Position numbers and translations under genes: made by a program. The notes below the pieces were generated by a model. That model saw nothing but the letters and a program-made list of their open reading frames with translations, was not told the DNA's origin and did not search any database. From Chara braunii (lineage: Eukaryota > Streptophyta > Charophyceae > Charales > Characeae): a stretch of 44,120 nt of DNA. Each line of letters starts with the position of its first letter. Within the stretch, counting starts at the first letter, position 1. Where the stretch lies: assembly GCA_003427395.1 (NCBI GenBank), contig BFEA01000527.1:184879-228998 (forward strand), in the 5' to 3' direction. Positions 1-10,375 of this stretch are shown in pieces.

Positions 1-59
<59 letters not shown>
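1..59. repeat. (GA)n microsatellite at window edge
   Basis: A pure GA dinucleotide repeat opens the window and presumably continues outside it. A second GA tract lies at 452-521 and CT tracts occur in the gypsy LTRs. Reading frames through it (Ser-Leu repeats) are artefacts. Confidence 0.97.
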
Positions 60-61
<2 letters not shown>

Positions 62-87
62 ACATGACAATTTCAAGGAACGCCTCA

Positions 88-201
88 AATACAAGGTACG
101 TACCTTGTATTCGAGGGTACCTTCTATTCGAAAATTTAACAGCATTTTCTTCGAACCCGTTTTTTGGAGGTAACTTGAATACAAGGTACGTACCTTGTTT
201 T
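88..201. repeat. Pair of palindromes around GGTACGTACC
   Basis: Positions 88-111 are a perfect 24-bp palindrome centred on GGTACGTACC. Positions 178-201 are a second copy with one mismatch, and the copies are followed by similar TTCGAGGG / TTCGGGTT sequence. The 66 bp between them contain CTTCTATTCGAAAAT. Function unknown; this could be the end region of a mobile element. Confidence 0.8.
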
Positions 202-447
202 CGGGTTAAGACGCAAGAGCATTCACGACAGTCGAGGGGGGGGGGAGGGGCGAGGGTAAACAACAACATCCCGCCGAAGTCTCCCCGCTCTCTGTTAGCT
301 CCTTGCTGCTCTCAAGAAGGGGGGGGGGGGTGCAGGGGTAAATAGGTGGCGTGACACTCTTCAACACCAACGTGCCATGCTACCAGCTCATACAGTGTGT
401 TAGAGCACTACCGTCTTAACCCGGAGGTGTGCCTTGAAACTGTCATG

Positions 448-451
<4 letters not shown>

Positions 452-521
<70 letters not shown>
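452..521. repeat. (GA)n microsatellite
   Basis: About 70 bp of uninterrupted GA repeat. The following 414 bp (522-935) show no gene or repeat I recognise. Confidence 0.97.
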
Positions 522-523
<2 letters not shown>

Positions 524-935
524 CGGTTAATGCCCTGCATGGTCATGGTTTGTTTCTCCCTAGATACTCGTAAACTCGAAAAAAACCTCCACAAGGTATC
601 GTAGCACCAGAAACGTGCTCACTCACTCCCACAAAGTTAGCCCGGGTAGGTTCACACGCGCCACAATAGGTATTATGCATAATATTCCAAAGCAGGATCA
701 TGGCAAAGATGACAAAACATCACTTGACATGATTACACACGAACACAGGTGTAAAAGAAATGATTGAAGAACAGTACATTAAGCACGCCTCAGTCCACAA
801 CACCCGTGGTCCACCGTTCGCGTCCGTCAAAACCCAGCAAGCGCTATCGAAAACCAACAGCGCTCAGAGGGAACTATCACTGCTCAATCATTCTATATCA
901 AGGTCAACAAAGGAACTGCCCTACGTGAATCCAAA

Positions 936-1208
936 ATGGGTCCCAGGCTGGGCCCAAGGGTCCAACACCGGGAACAAGCCACTGCATAAGCCCCACGGAC
1001 CACGCTACTACCAGCTTAGAGTCAAAACCACACCACACAATTGGGTCCCGGGCTCACGGAGACCGAACAAACATAAACCCCCCTCGCTACTTACCCTTAG
1101 CCAAAGACCACACCAAACCAAAACACCCGATTGATCCCGGGCTCATAGGGACCAAACCACGATAAAAACTGTCACTATTTACCCTGTGCCAAAGACAACA
1201 ACAACACA
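936..1208. repeat. Degenerate ~90-bp tandem repeat, three units
   Basis: Units begin at 936, 1041 and 1131 with WTGGGTCCCRGGCT-like starts (the third reads TTGATCCCGGGCTC), followed by CAC/CAA-rich sequence with a shared CCAAAGACcACA-type tail. Unit lengths are about 105, 90 and 78 bp. An open frame of 124 codons runs through it on the plus strand but has repeat-derived composition and is not called as a gene. Confidence 0.65.
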
Positions 1209-1227
1209 ATTTTTTTTTTTTTTTTCA

Positions 1228-1604
1228 CCCGGGGTACCCGTGCGTGCCACAATTTTATTTTATTTTTATTTTTTTTTGCCTTTCTGTGCTGCCCCAGAGG
1301 GCCCCACATCCGGGCTCGTTTCATTTTTGGAGAGTTGGCTGTCAAGGGCGGGATAAAGTGTTTTTAAAGGGGCTAAGGGGGGTTAAAGGGGGGTCTTTAG
1401 TGTAATTTTGTTATTTTGTTTTTAATCTCCGATTCTAGGAGGAATTCTGATGTGACCCTCACCAAAAGTTGTTTGTATTGCAATTTGTTGTTTTTTTTTT
1501 TTTTTTTTTTTTTTTTTGGGGAAGGGGGGGCGCTTGGCAGCCCGGAACCCTGCCCGAGGGTCATGCCGAGCCGGGCACCCGGACGCCTGGAAAAATAACC
1601 TAGG
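1228..1604 (+). mobile_element. MITE-like element with CTAGG end, copy 1
   Basis: This ~375-bp stretch is homologous, in opposite orientation, to 8397-8839. Shared landmarks are the CCCGGGGTA start, a GCTCGTTTCATTTTT block near 1317, a TTTAGTGTRATTTTGT block near 1398, CTCCGATTC and GAATTCTGATGT near 1425-1452, TTGTTTGTATTGCAATT near 1469, and the GC-rich end finishing in CCTAGG at 1599-1604. The left end here is cut by a poly(T) run. No coding capacity. I infer a nonautonomous DNA transposon; the better-preserved copy supports terminal inverted repeats. Confidence 0.65.
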
Positions 1605-1664
1605 AAAAAATTAAAAAATAATTTTTATTTATTTATTATTGGCCCGGTTGGGCTAGTGGCGTTT

Positions 1665-1850
1665 AGTTCTGATGGCAGTGTGTGGTCGAAGAGTGGGACC
1701 AGGTGATGGGTTGTTTCTTTGATTCTTCCAATATTATCATCACCGGAGTTTTTTGTTGTGGATGTGAATTACTCAATGTTCTGAGTGTTCATATGTGGTG
1801 TGAACAGTCTCGCTGCAGCACTATCTGCGCTGATACCTATATCTGCCTGA
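1665..1850 (+). repeat. Left pLTR-like direct repeat of the Penelope-like element
   Basis: From GTTCTGATGGCAGTGTG to ATATCTGCCT, this aligns with 6356-6540 with only scattered substitutions and in the same orientation. Similarity stops abruptly at both ends. A partial third copy lies at 6194-6290. Confidence 0.85.
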
Positions 1851-2036
1851 TATCGAGCACTATAACCAGCCAAAGGATGTCACTTGGAGTCCTGGTGTTA
1901 GTGACTGTCCAACTTACTACGTTATGTGAAGACACTGAAGAGGCGAAAATCAGGAACGAGGTGCGCAAGGAAAAACAGTAAGAGAGCAGAGCCATGTGAA
2001 GAGGAGAAGCCAATTCAAGTTATTCAACGGTCCAAG

Positions 2037-2930
2037 ATGAGCTATCGGAGAGAAGACTCGCGGGGAAGAAGGGACTGACAGCAAGGTTACGAGAGCGGAG
2101 GATGGGATAGTGGAAGCAAAAGTAGAAGAGATAGAGGATGGGATGATCGGCATGACAAAAGGTATGAAAAACGAAGAGGACGGTCTTCGGATGACCATGG
2201 GAGAAGGAGCAACAACGGTAGCACAAGACAAATCAAGTGCTACGAATGTGGGGAACTTGGCCATTATAAAAGTCAGTGTCCTCGTTTACAACGCCAAGGA
2301 GGAGGAGTGGTAACACTGAGCAGGGAACTGGAAGACTCATTGAGCTCCGCTGGACGGATGGCGAGGCAGCAACTGGATCAATAGAAAGAAGCCGAGGATG
2401 CAAAAAGAGAAGCAGAGGAGAAAAAGAGACGTGATGAGGAAGAAAAGGCGGCAAAAGAAGAGGCGGTGAGAATCACAATGGAGAAGAAACGTGCGAAGGA
2501 AGAAAAGGAGCAAAGAAGGAAATGGGAGATAAAGAAAATACTAGCGGAACCGAGAGAAGAGTATGAGGAGAAGCTGGTACGGATCATGGGATTAGGGTTG
2601 AAGGGAGTGACGATCGAAGGGAAGAAAAAGAAGAAAGTAAAGGATCCAACTCCATCGTCGGGATAAGAGGAGGATAACGAAGGAGAGGAGGAAGCAACAC
2701 CCCTCAAAGACAAGGGAAACGTCGTGATTCGACAGGAGTCACAATAAATAATCCGCCTGTAGAGACGACACCGAAACAAGAAAAGCAAGAAGAAGCAGGT
2801 ACGCCAACAAGTGTCAGGGCAAGGAAGGGTGGAGGGAGACCAACGAAAGTTGACGCTCAAGCTGCAAGAATGGATAAAGGAGAAGACCCATGGGAAGGGG
2901 TTCCTATGGAAGACAAGTTCGCTACATAAG
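2037..2930 (+). pseudogene. Gag-like ORF with CCHC zinc knuckle, broken
   Basis: Starting at the ATG at 2037, one frame reads to 2666 with only two internal stops, TGA at 2076 and TAG at 2382. It begins with an Arg/Ser/Gly/Asp-rich stretch, then a classic zinc knuckle, CYECGELGHYKSQC (C-x2-C-x4-H-x4-C, about 2237-2280). A long Lys/Glu-rich, probably coiled-coil region follows to about 2640. After the stop at 2664 the frame continues as an acidic linker, and a second frame from about 2757 to 2930 adds a basic segment containing GGGRPTKVD. The layout resembles a nucleic-acid-binding Gag/ORF1 protein. It lies on the same strand and inside the same flanking repeats as the RT, so I infer it belongs to the Penelope-like element; it could instead be an older insertion. 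Not functional here. Confidence 0.65.
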
Positions 2931-3178
2931 CTGCGTTTTGAAAAACCATAAGAAAGACCTTAGGGTCCTTCTATCTGGATACTCTGAAGGCAATCTCTTC
3001 TCCGAATTTCGGGTGACTTACTACTACCGAAGGAAGACTGCCGGCTCAACATCAAGTCAGACTACGGAGGAAGAACAAATGAGGGGGGAGGTATAGGACC
3101 CTCAAGCTGCATTCGACGTGTAATTCGGAATCTTGGAAGATATTTTTGGAGTATATTGAATGTAGACATTGGTGTTGA

Positions 3179-3619
3179 TTGAATGGAAAGGCTAGGAGTT
3201 TGGTTGCGCTAATGGAGAAGGTTCTGAGAAACGTATTGTTTTTGTTAATCTTTGAAAATGAAATCAAATGGGGAAGGAAGTACATGGAATGCATATGGGA
3301 GGTGTTTGAAAATCATCGTGACCGATGGGACAACCTTGGAAGGTCCCTGAAAGATAGGTGGTCGGAGCATATCGAGAGAGCAAAGACGGTTGAGGGGGGA
3401 CGTAAGAATAAGCTACGTAAGTGGTTACGAAAGTGCGGTTGGGAGCCCTATGTGGCGGTTCCATTGGCTATCGCAGAGAAAAGCGAGCTCGAGTGTCTTG
3501 AGAAGAGGATTATCAGAAGATGGTGTCTGACTCAGAATGCGATAGGATGGAACGATGGTAAGAACAAGAAGAAGGGAAAGAGGATAGGAAAGGGGGGAGA
3601 GGAAGAAGAAATCAGATGA
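3179..3619 (+). pseudogene. GIY-YIG-like endonuclease domain of the Penelope-like element
   Basis: A 146-codon frame contains GRSLKDRWSEHIERAK, which matches the helix following YIG in GIY-YIG nucleases (Arg and His in R-x3-H-like spacing). It is followed by KWLRKCGWEPY and a helix AIAEKSELECLEKRIIRRW with the Glu expected at the catalytic position, then NAIGWND where the family usually has P-x-LN. The GIY and YIG strands themselves appear degraded to CIW (near codon 40) and DNLG (near codon 52). The domain would nick target DNA to prime reverse transcription. It precedes the RT, as in Naiad/Chlamys-type PLEs. A Lys/Arg-rich linker ends the frame. Identification is by motif and context. Confidence 0.6.
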
Positions 3620-3629
3620 GTTTTATGAG

Positions 3630-5897
3630 AATGAAAGAGTTGTACGTTTCCAGACAATGGATGGGAAAAGTAAAGGGAGGCTGACTGAGGCGAATACTTG
3701 CAAGGGAAGAAGATTAGGGAGGTCACATCGAGTGGGGGTAAATTTTGGATTGAGGATTGGAGTGTTGTGAGGAGGAGATTCGGCGAGTCTAAGGTGCTAA
3801 TCAATAGTGTAAAGCGGGGGTTGACGCAGATAAAAAGGGAATTAGAGAAAGCGTGATCCGTTCGCTTTACCAGGATAAAGGAAAGGCATCCAAGAGATCC
3901 TAACTTGAAGAACCTGTTACATCAGATTCTTCGTCCCATTGGTCGAGGAAGAAACTGGAGCGGCTTATGCTCGAAGAGTCGGCTAAACTTTTTTGCTGTA
4001 TTAAGAGTTTCTCTAGAAAGAGCACAAAAAAAATATAGTTGACGGGACCATTACAAGGAGGTTCGACGTTAGTCTGCGAAGAAGGTTAGTTGTAGGAGTC
4101 AAGTACGATGAAAGGGTGTCGAAAGCCGAGATTCGCAAAAGGACTGTGAGCAAGATTGGTACGCTGTCAGATTTGTCTACAGTCTCAAAACTACGATGTC
4201 AGAAGCTCCGACTGGTCTGGAGGAAGAACCAAACAGTTGGAGACCTTCTTCATAACCATAGGCGGGTAAGTCGCCAAATGGTAACGATCTGTAGATGTGG
4301 AGGCCTTAACCTCCCAAAACAGGGAGGATACGTAGTCTTCCGACAGGGAAGCTGAACGGATGTCGACGAAAGGATATTGAACTCCAAGAACGTCATCCAG
4401 GCCTTTGATAGTGGGAAAGAAGAAGTACGACTATGTAAGGAATTGAATGATGAGATGATTAAGACTGGGCTAGAGGTGGCGTGGTCAATTCAGGAAGCAA
4501 AGGGACGCATTAGGAAGAAGAAGAAGACAGGGGATGGGTTGATTGACCGTGTTGAAAAAGTGAAAAGGAGATGGGATGGGTTGGTCTTCTGTCCTCTGGA
4601 TAAGAATCCGGCGGAGACTCTGGTTATGTGCCGAACCAAGTACGAAGAAGGTATGAAAGCGATGTTCTGGGAGAATAAAGCCTTTGATGCAGTATAGACG
4701 AGTGAGGAACAGGTGATGGCCAAGGCTAAAAGGGAATATCAGGAAAAGGGGCTAAAGTCTATCGCCAAATGGGACAACCATGGAGATTGGGGAAAAACCT
4801 ATATGCTTCTGAAGCACAAGGATTCGGCAAAGTTTTGGTCGATCTCCCCATCTTACTCCAACCTGCGAAGACAGCAAACCGACGAGTAGCGAGAGCTTTG
4901 AACTTCCTCTTGTTCTCTCTATCGAAAAACGAACATTTCAATATGAAATCTACTGACCTGCAGAAGAGCAGACTGGAGGAAATAACGAGTTGGGCAGGAA
5001 AGAAGAGGAATGTGGAGTTAATTGGGGCAGCCTACGACATGAAAGGGATGTTTAGTAAGCTTCTGCATGCGTCAATCCGGAAGGCAATTGAATGAATACG
5101 AGAAGAAAGGTAAGAACTGGGTCATGGTCCGAACAAAGGGAAAAGGTGCTTCGTTTGGGTCGAAGAAGGGAGAGGAAGGATGATTGAGAGTTAACTTTGA
5201 GCATGTCAGAGCGATGGTGGACTTTGATCTGGAGAATACATACCTGTGAGCCTCTTAAAGACCGATCCGACAAAGGGAGGGCATCCCCATGGGGAAGTCG
5301 AGTAGCCCCCCAATTGCTTGTATTCTTTGTGCCTTTTGTGAGTCAAAATTTTTGAAAAGATTGGGAAGAGATTCAAAGTAAGTGAACGAAGTTAGATTAG
5401 TGGACGATGTTTTTTTGTTTGTTTGGGATGGGTGGTCCAAGAATAGGAAAGGGAAGACCGAAGAAGTGAGGAAGAAGTTTGAAGAATCCTATAATGCTAA
5501 CCTCACGTTGAAAAGAACCGATGGAGGTTTGAAGGAATGGGATTTCTTGGGCTGTCGGATTCGTATTGAGAGTGTTAAGGTGAAATGCTGGTATCGAGCA
5601 AAAAAATTTGCAGAAGTATGGGAGGAAAGCGAAAGACCGAGTTTTAGATATTTTAAAGATTTTGACTCCTATATGTGTGCCCTTCAGAAGAGGATGTTGA
5701 TAAACGGGCTACTTCATAAGATCAAGCAAACCACCACCTCAGTGGGAAAAGTGAGAGAATGCGTACCCATGCTGAATCGTGGTTTAAGGCGGCAGGCCTA
5801 CCCCACTGAGACCTTCCAGAGGGTCCTGGTTCGGTTCGTCCGTACATGTTGCCCAAAATGGGGCCTGATAGTGGATAACCTATCTTTGGGCACGTAG
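3630..5897 (+). pseudogene. Penelope-type reverse transcriptase, fragmented
   Basis: The RT is spread over several plus-strand frames. 4116-4355 has KLRLVWRKNQTVGDLLHNHR followed by a CRC motif, like the PLE N-terminal region. 4377-4697 has LVFCPLDKNPAETLVMC, the fingers DKN motif. 4769-5095 ends with motif A, YDMKGMFSKL (5032-5061). Motif B, GIPMGKSSSPPIA, is near 5280-5318. 5382-5897 begins with motif C, LVDDVFLFV (VDD codons at 5400-5408), then EWDFLGC (motif D/E area) and a basic thumb with PMLNRGLRRQAYP. At least four frameshifts and several stops separate the pieces. The catalytic aspartates are still readable. The enzyme would copy its own RNA at the nicked target. The VDD box with GIPMG and DKN is typical of PLE/telomerase-like RTs rather than LINE RTs (compare FGDD in the LINE at 30655). 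Confidence 0.75.
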
Positions 5898-6111
5898 AAG
5901 GCAGAAGTCTGATTTGTCTGTAGTTGTCGGAACCGACATTCCAGCTCGAGTGAACCTCCTAGGCCTAATTCTGCTTTCCACTTTGTCTTTTTTGTCATTT
6001 TGCTGTGTTTTGACATTTTTGGTTGGCCTCGAGTGAGAATAATGTAGGAGAGTGAAAGTATTAATAGTTAGGGAACGGTTGAGTAGTTCTCTCGCAGCAA
6101 ACTCGTTAGCT

Positions 6112-6540
6112 GCTATCGATATTGACCCTTCGCACCGAATTGATAGTTGTTGCTATCGATATTGACGCTTCGCGCCGAATAGATAGTCGCTTGGTTCTGA
6201 TGGCAGTGTGTGGTCGGAGAGTAGGACCCTGTCATAGGTTGTTTTTCTGGTTCTTCCAATATTATAATCACCAGAGTTTTTTGTTGTGGACTTCACGCCG
6301 AATTGATAGTTGTTGCTATCGATATTGACGCTTCACGCCGAATAGATAGTCGCTTGGTTCTGATGGGAGTGTGTGGTCGAAGAGTGGGACTCGGTGATGG
6401 GTTGTTTCTCTGATTCTTCCAATATTATCATCACCGGAGTTTTTTGCTGTGGATGTGAATTACTCAATGTTCTCAGTATTCATACGTGGTGTGAACAGTC
6501 TCACGGCAACACTATCCGCACCGATACCTATATCTGCCTA
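6112..6540 (+). repeat. Right pLTR-like region with nested tandem units
   Basis: A 40-bp unit starting GCTATCGATATTGAC occurs at 6112 and 6152. A larger 163-bp unit repeats at 6137 and 6300, so 6194-6290 is a truncated copy of the sequence repeated in full at 6356-6540. The last part matches the left repeat at 1665-1850. Partial tandem copies at the ends are typical of Penelope-like elements. Confidence 0.8.
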
Positions 6541-6559
6541 GTGGCCTCGAACCATTCTG

Positions 6560-7310
6560 GTAGCCTAGGAAAAATCCAGATTTCTCTGCTGCATCCTCAA
6601 ATCTGGTTAAGACTTAGGCATTCTTTCATTCGGTGCACATTTTGACTCATTGATGGTAACGAAGTGTTGCCGAAATTTCTTCTTCTCCTTAGTCTTTTCC
6701 TATGTAGCACACCGAACATGTTCAGAGCTTTTTCGAATGTCCGAACATGTTCAGCTGTTTGGCCGAACGCCTCCCAAACGTGTTTGGTCGAACATATATA
6801 CATATATATTTTTAGGGTTTTAATTTTTAACCGAGTTTGATTACGAATTTGAGCATACGTCCCAGACAAACGTTGTTTGTATTATTATTGTACTGTTTTT
6901 ACATAACATGCATTTTTTTCTAATTTTTTTAAGATTTTGTTTTTTCTTTAATGTTCATATTCGGAGGGTTTTGGTGCTCGTTCTCATTCGGCCGCGCACG
7001 GTGAACATGATGCTACACATGTTTCTTCTTCCAACACATTTTGACCTTTTGAGGGTGACGAAGTGCTGGTTAAATTTTCTCATTTTACTTAGTTTTTTTC
7101 TTGACGGCACACTTCTACCCCATGAGGATAACGAAATGTTGCCAAAAATTTTAAAAAACCAAAAAAATAGTTTTTTCTTCACTCTCCTCCACGTCCTCGT
7201 TTATTTATTTGTTTTTGACAGTATTTCGAAAGTTAGTGTGTTTCTCTTGGTCTTTCCTATACCTTTCACAGACAAACGCAAAGTCCATAACCTACTCCTG
7301 AAAACATGGG
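6560..7310. repeat. Degenerate ~390-bp direct repeat, AT-rich
   Basis: A block starting CACATTTTGAC...GACGAAGTG-like near 6637 recurs near 7033 and, shorter, near 7120 (GATAACGAAATGTTGCC). CCGAACATGTTCAG occurs twice (near 6711 and 6742). No coding region is convincing; the open frames are T-rich. I cannot name the family. Confidence 0.45.
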
Positions 7311-8060
7311 GCTCGGGGCAGGGTTGAGGGCCGCAAAAAAAAAAAGAAATAAAAAAGGAAAAAAAAAGGAAACAAAGAGTCCCCACTCAAGGGACGTTGG
7401 GGAAAGCCCTCACGAGGGTAGAAGGTACATTTGTGATTTTAGGAACGTATCTGGCCACTACGTCGGGAAACGAATTGTAGTTGATTTTTCTTTTTGTTTT
7501 TGTTTCAGTTCGTTGTAGTGCCCTGCCAGCCAGGCAGGGCGTATTTTACTCGCGACATGTAACTGCCACGGTCTCATTGCTGTAGCATCATGTATCCACC
7601 CTCAATCACAACATAAGGGATTCTTTTTTTTTTTTCGTTGCTTGACTGTTTTTTCCTGTACACGCCCTCACTGAGGGTACAATCACACGAGCATCTCATA
7701 AAATGTATTTGGTGGTTATTAAGGCATTCGGGAAATATCTTTTTTTTTTTTTTTTTTTTCTTTTTTTTTTTTTTCCCTTGTTATTTCTTCGATAAAACTG
7801 CCCCAACCAAACTTAGTGCGCAGTTAAAATCAGGGTCGACAAAAATACGCTCGAAGGTACTGGTGGTTTAAAGTAAGTTACATTCTTCTCTCAATTTGAC
7901 CTCATACTAACTACCTACCATTACTTCTAATTATAGTCCTCCAGTGAACCCTGTAGCAGCCAGAACCGGGTTCACGAGAGAATATGCAGGGGCATCTACC
8001 AACTTGCAAGTGGGCGATACCGGTCAGGCGGTCAAGAGACAACCGATAGCATCAGGGACT
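7310..8060. other. Low-complexity intergenic DNA
   Basis: Contains a purine A/G tract at 7336-7372, poly(T) at 7624-7635 and a ~35-bp interrupted poly(T) at 7740-7776. I see no gene, tRNA or recognisable transposon. Confidence 0.6.
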
Positions 8061-8065
8061 ATGCC

Positions 8066-8398
8066 ATGGGGGGTGGGGAAATGTTGCCGGAAACTCAAAA
8101 AAAGCTATGCTACCAGCCGGGCTGCCCGGGTCCCGAGTGGCCAGCCCGTGCAAGGACTAGAGAAGGTCCCAAAAAAAAAAAAAAAAAAAAACCTCGAAAA
8201 AATCCTAAAACAAAGTATGTTATGAAGAAAAATAAACTAAACAATTTTTGTCCCAGGGTCGCATCGAAATTCTTTACCAAGTTTAAAATAAAAAATCAAA
8301 TAAAAAATATGATTTTTAAGTTTATTTTTTTTATACTTTTTTTGGCCCCGGGCAAATGAGCAAAAAAGTAAATATTCATTTTTTTTAATACCATTTAT
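8066..8398. repeat. GC-rich head plus poly(A) and AT-rich tail, unclassified repeat
   Basis: A CCGGGCTGCCCGGGTCCCGAG-like GC-rich stretch near 8118 is followed by a 20-bp A run (8171-8190), AT-rich DNA, and GGCCCCGGGCAAAT near 8343. The GC-rich part resembles the ends of the MITE copies at 1228 and 8397, so this may be a relative. Ends are unclear. Confidence 0.35.
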
Positions 8399-8839
8399 CT
8401 AGGTTGTTTGTCCAGGCGCCCGGGCACCCAACTTATGGCCGGATATACGGTCGGGTGCTCGGCTGGGCATGATCCCCGGCCGGGTTCCAAGCAGGGCCAA
8501 CGCAAAAAAAAGAAGAAAAAAAAAAAAAAACGAATATACAAAATTTCAAGAAAAAAATATGTAGTGTAGAATTGCAATACAAACAACTATGGACTGAGGG
8601 TTACATCAGAATTCCTCACCGAATCGGAGACAAAAAAAACAAAAACAAAATCACACTAAAGAACCCAGAATTCCTCCCCCCCTTGCCAGTCAACACTCAA
8701 AAAATGAAACGAGCATGAATTTGGGGTCCTTTGGGAAAGTGCAGAAAGATTTTTTTTTTTTTTGCACGCGCGGATACCCCGGGCGTCATGCCGGCTGCTC
8801 GGCCGTGCAGGCTGGCCGGGCATGAAAAACTTCCTAGCT
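8397..8839 (-). mobile_element. MITE-like element with CTAGG terminal inverted repeats, copy 2
   Basis: The left end reads CTAGGTTGTTTGTCC (8399) and the reverse complement of the right end reads CTAGGAAGTTTTTC (ending 8837), both followed by GCCCGG-rich sequence, so the element has imperfect terminal inverted repeats. ATTTAT flanks it directly on both sides (8393-8398 and 8840-8845), a possible target duplication. The interior is a reverse-complement homologue of 1228-1604. No ORF of its own. Likely a nonautonomous DNA transposon. Confidence 0.7.
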
Positions 8840-8845
8840 ATTTAT

Positions 8846-9360
8846 CGATTTATGTGTGTCATCCTTGCCCAGGGGCCATACTTATCTTATCTGTATCGTT
8901 CCAATTTTAACGGATGTCTCGAACGACAAATATTCCTTATTTCTTCACCTTTTGCTTGTATTTTTATTTATTTATTTTAATTATTATTATTTTTTCCTCA
9001 AAAATTCACTATCTATTTATCGTTTTCCCTCTCTCATTCCCCTCCATGATTATTGTTCTTTCTTCTTGATTAGGTTGCCACTACTTCACCCTAATCGCCC
9101 CTAAGTCCAATTAGGGTTTTCTTAGGGTGTTTCTAGGGTTTAGGGTTCTCCTATTCCCTCCTTTTCGGACTCCTCCCGTCCGGTACCCTGGACCCAAACG
9201 GATCCTCTCCCTTTGACCGGCTCCGCGCCAACCTTTCACACGCGACCCGTTGATCACGGAGCGAGCCGACTTACGACTACGCACTCCACTCCAGCGGTTC
9301 CCTCCCTCCTACCGATGACCTACTTTCCTCACAGAGCATCCCATCTCTTTCCCCATCGTT
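8846..9360. other. AT-rich to C-rich intergenic DNA, no gene seen
   Basis: Contains AT-rich sequence with several short AGGGTTT-like motifs near 9108-9148 that are too few and irregular to be a telomeric array. Plus-strand open frames lack family features. Confidence 0.5.
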
Positions 9361-9363
9361 GTC

Positions 9364-9417
9364 TCCACCTCCCGCCATGCCTTCACCTCCCACCATGTCC
9401 CCACCTCCCGCCATGTC
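9364..9417. repeat. 18-bp minisatellite, three units
   Basis: Three 18-bp units (9364, 9382, 9400) of the form YCCACCTCCCRCCATGYC. The Pro-rich frames through it are repeat artefacts. Confidence 0.85.
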
Positions 9418-9852
9418 TACCCCCCTTCCTCCACCACACATGGACGGGCGCACGCTTTGGGCTACCAGGCCACAAAGGCTGGAGGCGCCAGTTGAAACAA
9501 AAATGAAATGTTGTGCTGGCAGAGTGGTGAAACTTGGCGCGCAGGACGTTTCAAGGCTCGACATCTGTAGCTGGGTAAAATACTGGTGGTTTAAAGTACT
9601 GGACGGTCGTAGACCCCGATATTCCCCTAAGGCCAGCAGAGGAGTTCTTGGAAATGTTCCCGCCACGTTTGTTGTTTCTTGAGGTCTTAATGTAGTTTGT
9701 TTTGGGCTAAGAGGGGGGGTGGGGTCTGCAGTTAGGAAGGAATATGGAGAGTAGTGGGGGAAGGGCAAAGGGGCGTAGAGACTCTTTTGGTGTCCCCTAG
9801 AACCCTTATAGATGTTGGAACCCATTGCCCTCGGACAGCTGGAATGAGGAAT

Positions 9853-10045
9853 GGGACGTTGGACCCGGTTTCCAGCACAGATGACGGGACGCTGGACCTG
9901 TTTTCCAGCACTTCTTCTCTCCCTTACCCCTCTTTTTTTTCCAAAAGCTCATATGGCGCTGGAAACCCTTATGTACTATTTATAACGCTTCTAAAGGGAC
10001 GTTGGGCCCGGTTCCCAGCATGTTCTGGTCCCCATGAATAGATCG
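9853..10045 (+). repeat. Cluster of LINE 3' block-2 motifs
   Basis: GGGACGYTGGACCYGKTTTCCAGCAC occurs at 9853 and 9886 (33 bp apart), and GGGACGTTGGGCCCGG at 9996 followed by the CCCC-ATGAATAGATCGGAGC continuation. An inverted GCTGGAAACC lies at 9957. This is the motif found in the 3' UTR of the LINE copies in this window. Here it is partly tandem and has no ORF2 upstream, so it is a short retroposon or debris. Confidence 0.6.
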
Positions 10046-10111
10046 GAGCTTCTTCCAGCTTTTGTTATCGCCGGTATATGGAGTTCAGGCCTCTACAGAG
10101 TATCCTCAGTA

Positions 10112-10187
10112 CAGGGTCTCAACTCTGATATCTCACTCACAACCTGGTGATCGCAATGCCGAAGCTTTATCCACTGAGCTACCGCCT
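10112..10187 (-). repeat. tRNA-like SINE head (pseudo-tRNA)
   Basis: On the minus strand, GGCGGTAGCTCAGTGGATAA carries a good pol III A box, and GAGTTGAGACCC about 45 bp later is a poor B box. Acceptor and T stems do not pair well, so this is a tRNA-derived SINE head rather than a gene. Confidence 0.45.
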
Positions 10188-10375
10188 TTTGCCAGCCCTC
10201 TCATCCCATCTACAGTTCTCTGAAATGAAAAGTCCCCCATAGCCTGTCCAACCACCTAGACAAACTCAAATCTTATGTCTCCATTTTGCATTGCCCCTGT
10301 AGGAACCTTTTCTAATTGTATCTGGCAGAGTTTTCAGCCTGATACATCCATTTCTTTTTGTTTATTTTTATCCAT

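Larger units (their letters stand above)
1665..6540 (+). mobile_element. Penelope-like retroelement with N-terminal GIY-YIG-like domain, decayed
   Basis: The element is bracketed by ~185-bp direct repeats (1665-1850 and 6356-6540) that fit the pseudo-LTRs of Penelope-like elements. Inside, on the plus strand, are in order a gag-like ORF with a CCHC knuckle, a GIY-YIG-like domain, and an RT whose motifs include DKN, YDMKG, GIPMG and VDD. Endonuclease before RT is the arrangement described for the Naiad/Chlamys clade of PLEs, which includes green-alga elements; canonical Penelope has it after the RT. All frames carry stops and frameshifts, so this copy is dead. The family assignment rests on motif order and wording, not on a search. 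Confidence 0.72.

Noticed and set aside
400-594. Ser-Leu repeat protein frame
   Set aside because: A translation of the (GA)n microsatellite.
760-1134. 124-codon plus-strand frame
   Set aside because: It runs through a degenerate tandem repeat and shows repeat-derived composition, no domain.
9108-9148. Interstitial plant-type telomere (TTTAGGG)
   Set aside because: Only one exact TTTAGGG and a few AGGGTTT-like pieces, no array.
10112-10187. Functional tRNA gene on the minus strand
   Set aside because: Only the A box is good; B box and stems are poor.
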